From: Acidobacteria bacterium UBA7540
Lineage (GTDB): Bacteria > Acidobacteriota > Terriglobia > UBA7540
Length of the DNA stretch: 8,688 nt
Assembly: GCA_002478145.1 (NCBI GenBank)
Contig: DLMI01000160.1
Location: 1 to 8,688 of the forward strand
Direction of reading: 5' to 3'
Notes under the pieces: generated by a model
Told to the model about the DNA's origin: nothing
Seen by the model: the letters and a program-made list of their open reading frames with translations, nothing else
Database searches by the model: none
Program-made: the position numbers and the translations under genes
Shown: positions 6,831-8,688 of the stretch, in pieces
How positions within the stretch are numbered: position 1 is the stretch's first letter
Layout: each line of letters starts with the position of its first letter

Positions 6831-6933
6831 ACGCCGTGACCTCTGTGCGCTGGAAAAGGTTTGGGAGAGAGACCCGGAGGAATATATCAACAAAATGATT
6901 GAGGCCCTTCGAAAGAATGCTGCGAATGATTAG
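6757..6933 (+). pseudogene. out-of-frame continuation of the zinc-ribbon gene, or a small overlapping gene
   Basis: In the +1 frame relative to the gene at 6147 there is an open stretch that ends in TAG at 6931-6933. Its convincing part begins near 6808 and reads QVIQLFERRDLCALEKVWER, then DPEEYINKMIEALRKNAAND. This is a charged, helix-forming sequence, unlike the Thr/Ser/Pro tail it overlaps. If one extra base lies around 6790-6808, the gene at 6147 would have encoded 261 residues. An ATG at 6757 could also start a separate 58-residue protein, but its first half (MTNGLRLWTQSTPPKGPP) does not look coding. The stop overlaps the stop of the convergent gene. Confidence 0.4.
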
Positions 6934-7531
6934 GAATTGCCTTTCGAAGCCCTCAACGCTTCCGCTAGTAGTATGTCAGCGACTAAGAAGCCCGAAAAAG
7001 CGTTGAAGCCGATATCATCGGCCAAAAGATCAACTAGTAAACCAGGCTTAGGATGCACAAGCTTGTCCCTGGTTTCGAAACTTGTTTCGAGTTGAGCACG
7101 CGCAGGCGGGTGTAATGGTAGTCCCCCGCTTACAAGGGAATATAGAAGCAAGAACCGGTCCCTCGAACTGTACAGTTGCTTTTTTCTATTATCGTGCCGT
7201 TATCAAGAACCTTACGTTTCTCTCGAAGGCAGTCGATTTGACTTTCCATGAGTTGCTTTCCACCCGCTGCCCCAGCTTTAGCAACACGCTCAGCAAGGAA
7301 ATTTGTGCATCCTTCGAGAGCAGCGGCAGCCGTCAGCACTGCGGCGCGAATTAAACGCTCTCGTCGAGGTGTACGCTTGCCCGGTCGCTTGATCGCCTCA
7401 ATCAAGAATTGGTAGGCGTCAACCCAGAGTTGAGAAACGGGTTGCCCCAACTCGTTAATTAAGCGGTCCAGGTTTTCCAACCGCTTCGCCAAAGTTTTCC
7501 TCGGCCCATCCATGGTCACTTCTTGTTGCAT
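6930..7531 (-). pseudogene. HEPN-like R-x4-H protein gene broken by a one-base slip in a homopolymer
   Basis: From ATG 7531 (AGGAG 4 bases upstream; an internal ATG at 7513 is also possible) the frame runs 133 residues to TAA at 7132-7130. Its last 16 residues (from SNCTVRGTG) look random. The -1 frame is open across the same place and reads QLYSSRDRFLLLYSLVSGG, later FETRDKLVHPKPG, ending in TAA at 6932-6930. The two frames join at a run of six A on the minus strand (T at 7180-7185). A seventh A would give one 200-residue protein. The N-terminal part includes AAVLTAAAALEGCTNFLAER, a helix typical of HEPN-like proteins, and R155-x4-H160 in RDKLVH supplies their motif. The function is unknown. 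The slip could be a true mutation, phase variation or a sequencing error. Confidence 0.7.
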
Positions 7532-7627
7532 AACGCTCCTGCTCCCCTAAAGCGGGTAGATTCTCTCTTCAATTTCAACAGGTTTTTCTTTCTAGAAGGG
7601 TACGGGAAACCTCTTTCTTTTTGAAGG
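7532..7627. other. gap between the IS110 transposase stop and the HEPN-like gene
   Basis: Ninety-six bases that probably contain the transposase-distal end of the IS110 element and the promoter and ribosome site of the HEPN-like gene. A 6-bp inverted repeat (AGGTTT 7580-7585 with AAACCT 7607-7612) surrounds the palindrome TTCTAGAA (7590-7597). The exact element boundary cannot be placed without an empty-site comparison, because IS110 elements lack long terminal inverted repeats and usually make no target duplication. Confidence 0.4.
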
Positions 7628-8662
7628 TCAGGAAGCGACGAGAGCACGGGTCACCTCCTGGGCAGGGGCGGAGTTAAGCCGAAAGAGTTTGGAGCCCTCG
7701 TAGGGCTGATGGGTTTTGAACATGGCGTGGAGAGCGTGCAGGAGTTTGCGCATGACGGCGACCAAGGCTTGCATTTTGAATTTGCCCTGGGCGAGCAGAT
7801 GCTGATAGAAGGCGCGCAAGTGCGGGTCGTGCTGGACGGCGACCAAGGCGGGCATGAACAGAGCGTGGCGGAGGTGTTTATTGCCGGCCTTGCTGATGCG
7901 CGGCTTCTTATGCACGGAGGTCCCCGAGGTGTACTGGCGCGGGTCGAGTCCGGCGTAGGCCACCCACTGGCGAGCCTCCAGATCGGGTGCCAGCACGCCC
8001 AACTCCCCCAAGAGCTGCACGGCACTGGTTTCGCCGATTCCCGGGACGCTGTCGAGCAGTTCAAAGCGCTCGGTCAGTTGGGGATCCTGCGCGATCAGCT
8101 TGCGAGCTTGGCGGGTCAAGCGCTCGATGGCCCGTTCCTGGGCCCGCAGGCTGCGCGCCAAGTCACGCTTCACCACCGTCGGAATCGCCTGCGACAGCCC
8201 CGCCGCATGCTGACGATTCTTCTCCGCCGTCTGCATCTCGACCAACTCCCGCAGGCGCCGCGCCAGCGCGTGCAAGGCCAGCGTGGCCACCGAGGGCCGC
8301 TGCCAGGGCTGAAAGGGCATACGCGCGGCAAACTGTTCCAGCACCCCGGCGTCGATCTGATCATTCTTGCTGCGTTGCATCAAGGCGGTGGCGAAATGCC
8401 GCACCGCACGCGGATTGGCCACCATCACCTCGATGCCCTCCTGCGTGCTCAGCGCCAGCGCCAGGTCCAGACCGTAGAGACCGGTCGACTCCATGCAAAC
8501 GCGCACCACGCGGCCCGCTCGCCGCAGGTAACGAAGCACCATGGTATGGCCTTCCGGCGTGTTAGTGAAATTTCGCAAAGGCTCCAAGTCCTCTTGCCGC
8601 CGCAGCATCACCACCAATTCCTTCGCACTGACTTCAATTCCACACGTGTCCAGATTGCTCAT
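7628..8662 (-). CDS. IS110-family DEDD transposase
   Basis: 344 residues from ATG 8662, full length for the family. A GTG at 8665 is also in frame, but GGGAGGG at 8673-8667 fits the ATG. The N-terminal RuvC-like domain carries the acidic set in CGIEVSA (E10), CMESTGLYG (E58) and KNDQIDAGVLEQ (D101, D104). The first position is normally Asp. A coiled helical linker follows (about 120-200), then the C-terminal Transposase_20 domain with the DSVPGIGETSA helix-hairpin-helix (about 204-214), YAGLDPRQYTSGTS (236-249) and KKPRISKAGNKHLRHALF (252-269). S257 is my candidate for the catalytic Ser of this domain. In the IS110 group a bridge RNA encoded upstream of the gene guides recombination; that side is beyond the window edge. 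The gene is intact and higher in GC than its neighbours. Confidence 0.95.
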   Translation of the reverse strand: MSNLDTCGIEVSAKELVVMLRRQEDLEPLRNFTNTPEGHTMVLRYLRRAGRVVRVCMESTGLYGLDLALALSTQEGIEVMVANPRAVRHFATALMQRSKNDQIDAGVLEQFAARMPFQPWQRPSVATLALHALARRLRELVEMQTAEKNRQHAAGLSQAIPTVVKRDLARSLRAQERAIERLTRQARKLIAQDPQLTERFELLDSVPGIGETSAVQLLGELGVLAPDLEARQWVAYAGLDPRQYTSGTSVHKKPRISKAGNKHLRHALFMPALVAVQHDPHLRAFYQHLLAQGKFKMQALVAVMRKLLHALHAMFKTHQPYEGSKLFRLNSAPAQEVTRALVAS

Positions 8663-8666
8663 CACA

Positions 8667-8673
8667 CCCTCCC
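8667..8673 (-). promoter_or_regulatory. ribosome binding site of the IS110 transposase
   Basis: On the minus strand GGGAGGG has its GGAGG core 5 bases before ATG 8662 and only 2 bases before the alternative GTG 8665, so the ATG is the better start. Confidence 0.6.
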
Positions 8674-8688
8674 GGAGTTAAGCTTTCG

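Larger units (their letters stand above)
7628..8688 (-). mobile_element. IS110-family insertion sequence, transposase-proximal end cut by the window
   Basis: The element consists of the intact transposase and its flanks. The left end, where IS110-group elements encode the bridge RNA, starts at or beyond 8688 and is not available. The other end lies somewhere in 7532-7627. An IS110 insertion beside a frameshifted gene fits a region under relaxed selection. Confidence 0.8.

Noticed and set aside
7176..7187. Programmed -1 ribosomal frameshifting as the explanation of the split HEPN-like gene.
   Set aside because: The A AAA AAG heptamer is present but in the wrong register for the upstream frame, and no downstream stem-loop is obvious; an indel in the homopolymer is simpler.
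7987..8565. 192-codon + strand open frame opposite the IS110 transposase.
   Set aside because: Pro/Ala/Arg-rich antisense product of a GC-rich gene; no ribosome site or motif.

Overview
The window suggests a soil-type bacterium with a moderately GC-rich chromosome. The pairing of a GH130 phosphorylase with a GPH sugar symporter and the style of the signalling protein would fit Acidobacteriota, but that is an inference from gene style only; no rRNA or tRNA is present to test it. Nothing here looks like a phage, a CRISPR array or a replication origin.

Left part (1-2763, + strand): a tight two-gene sugar-use unit. A GPH-family cation:sugar symporter (66-1508) is followed 17 bases later by a GH130 glycoside phosphorylase (1526-2656) with a strong ribosome binding site. 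The likely job is import of a beta-mannoside disaccharide and its phosphorolysis in the cytoplasm to mannose 1-phosphate. The last ~40 residues of the GH130 protein do not look like the family. Directly at its stop codon lies the 3' end of a transposase gene (2653-2763), so an old insertion appears to have reshaped the end of this unit.

Middle (2764-5359): on the minus strand a membrane-bound diguanylate cyclase (2956-4704; DUF4118-like membrane domain, PAS, GAF, GGDEF with an intact I-site). Upstream of it is about 650 bases without an intact gene. This stretch holds a possible small reading frame broken by one TGA (4847-5008), a short pair of direct repeats and a hairpin.

Right part (5360-8688): accessory DNA. 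It holds a membrane-anchored protein of unknown function (5360-5914, minus) and a zinc-ribbon protein with an R-x4-H motif of HEPN type (6147-6830, plus), whose apparent tail continues in another frame to 6933. Convergent with it is a second R-x4-H protein (6930-7531, minus), broken by a single-base slip in a run of six A/T. At the edge is an IS110-family transposase (7628-8662, minus) with Glu in place of the usual first catalytic Asp. The two R-x4-H genes meet tail to tail, with their stop codons overlapping in the four bases TTAG. I read this part as a decaying accessory island next to an insertion sequence. The paired HEPN-like genes are the most interesting unexplained content.
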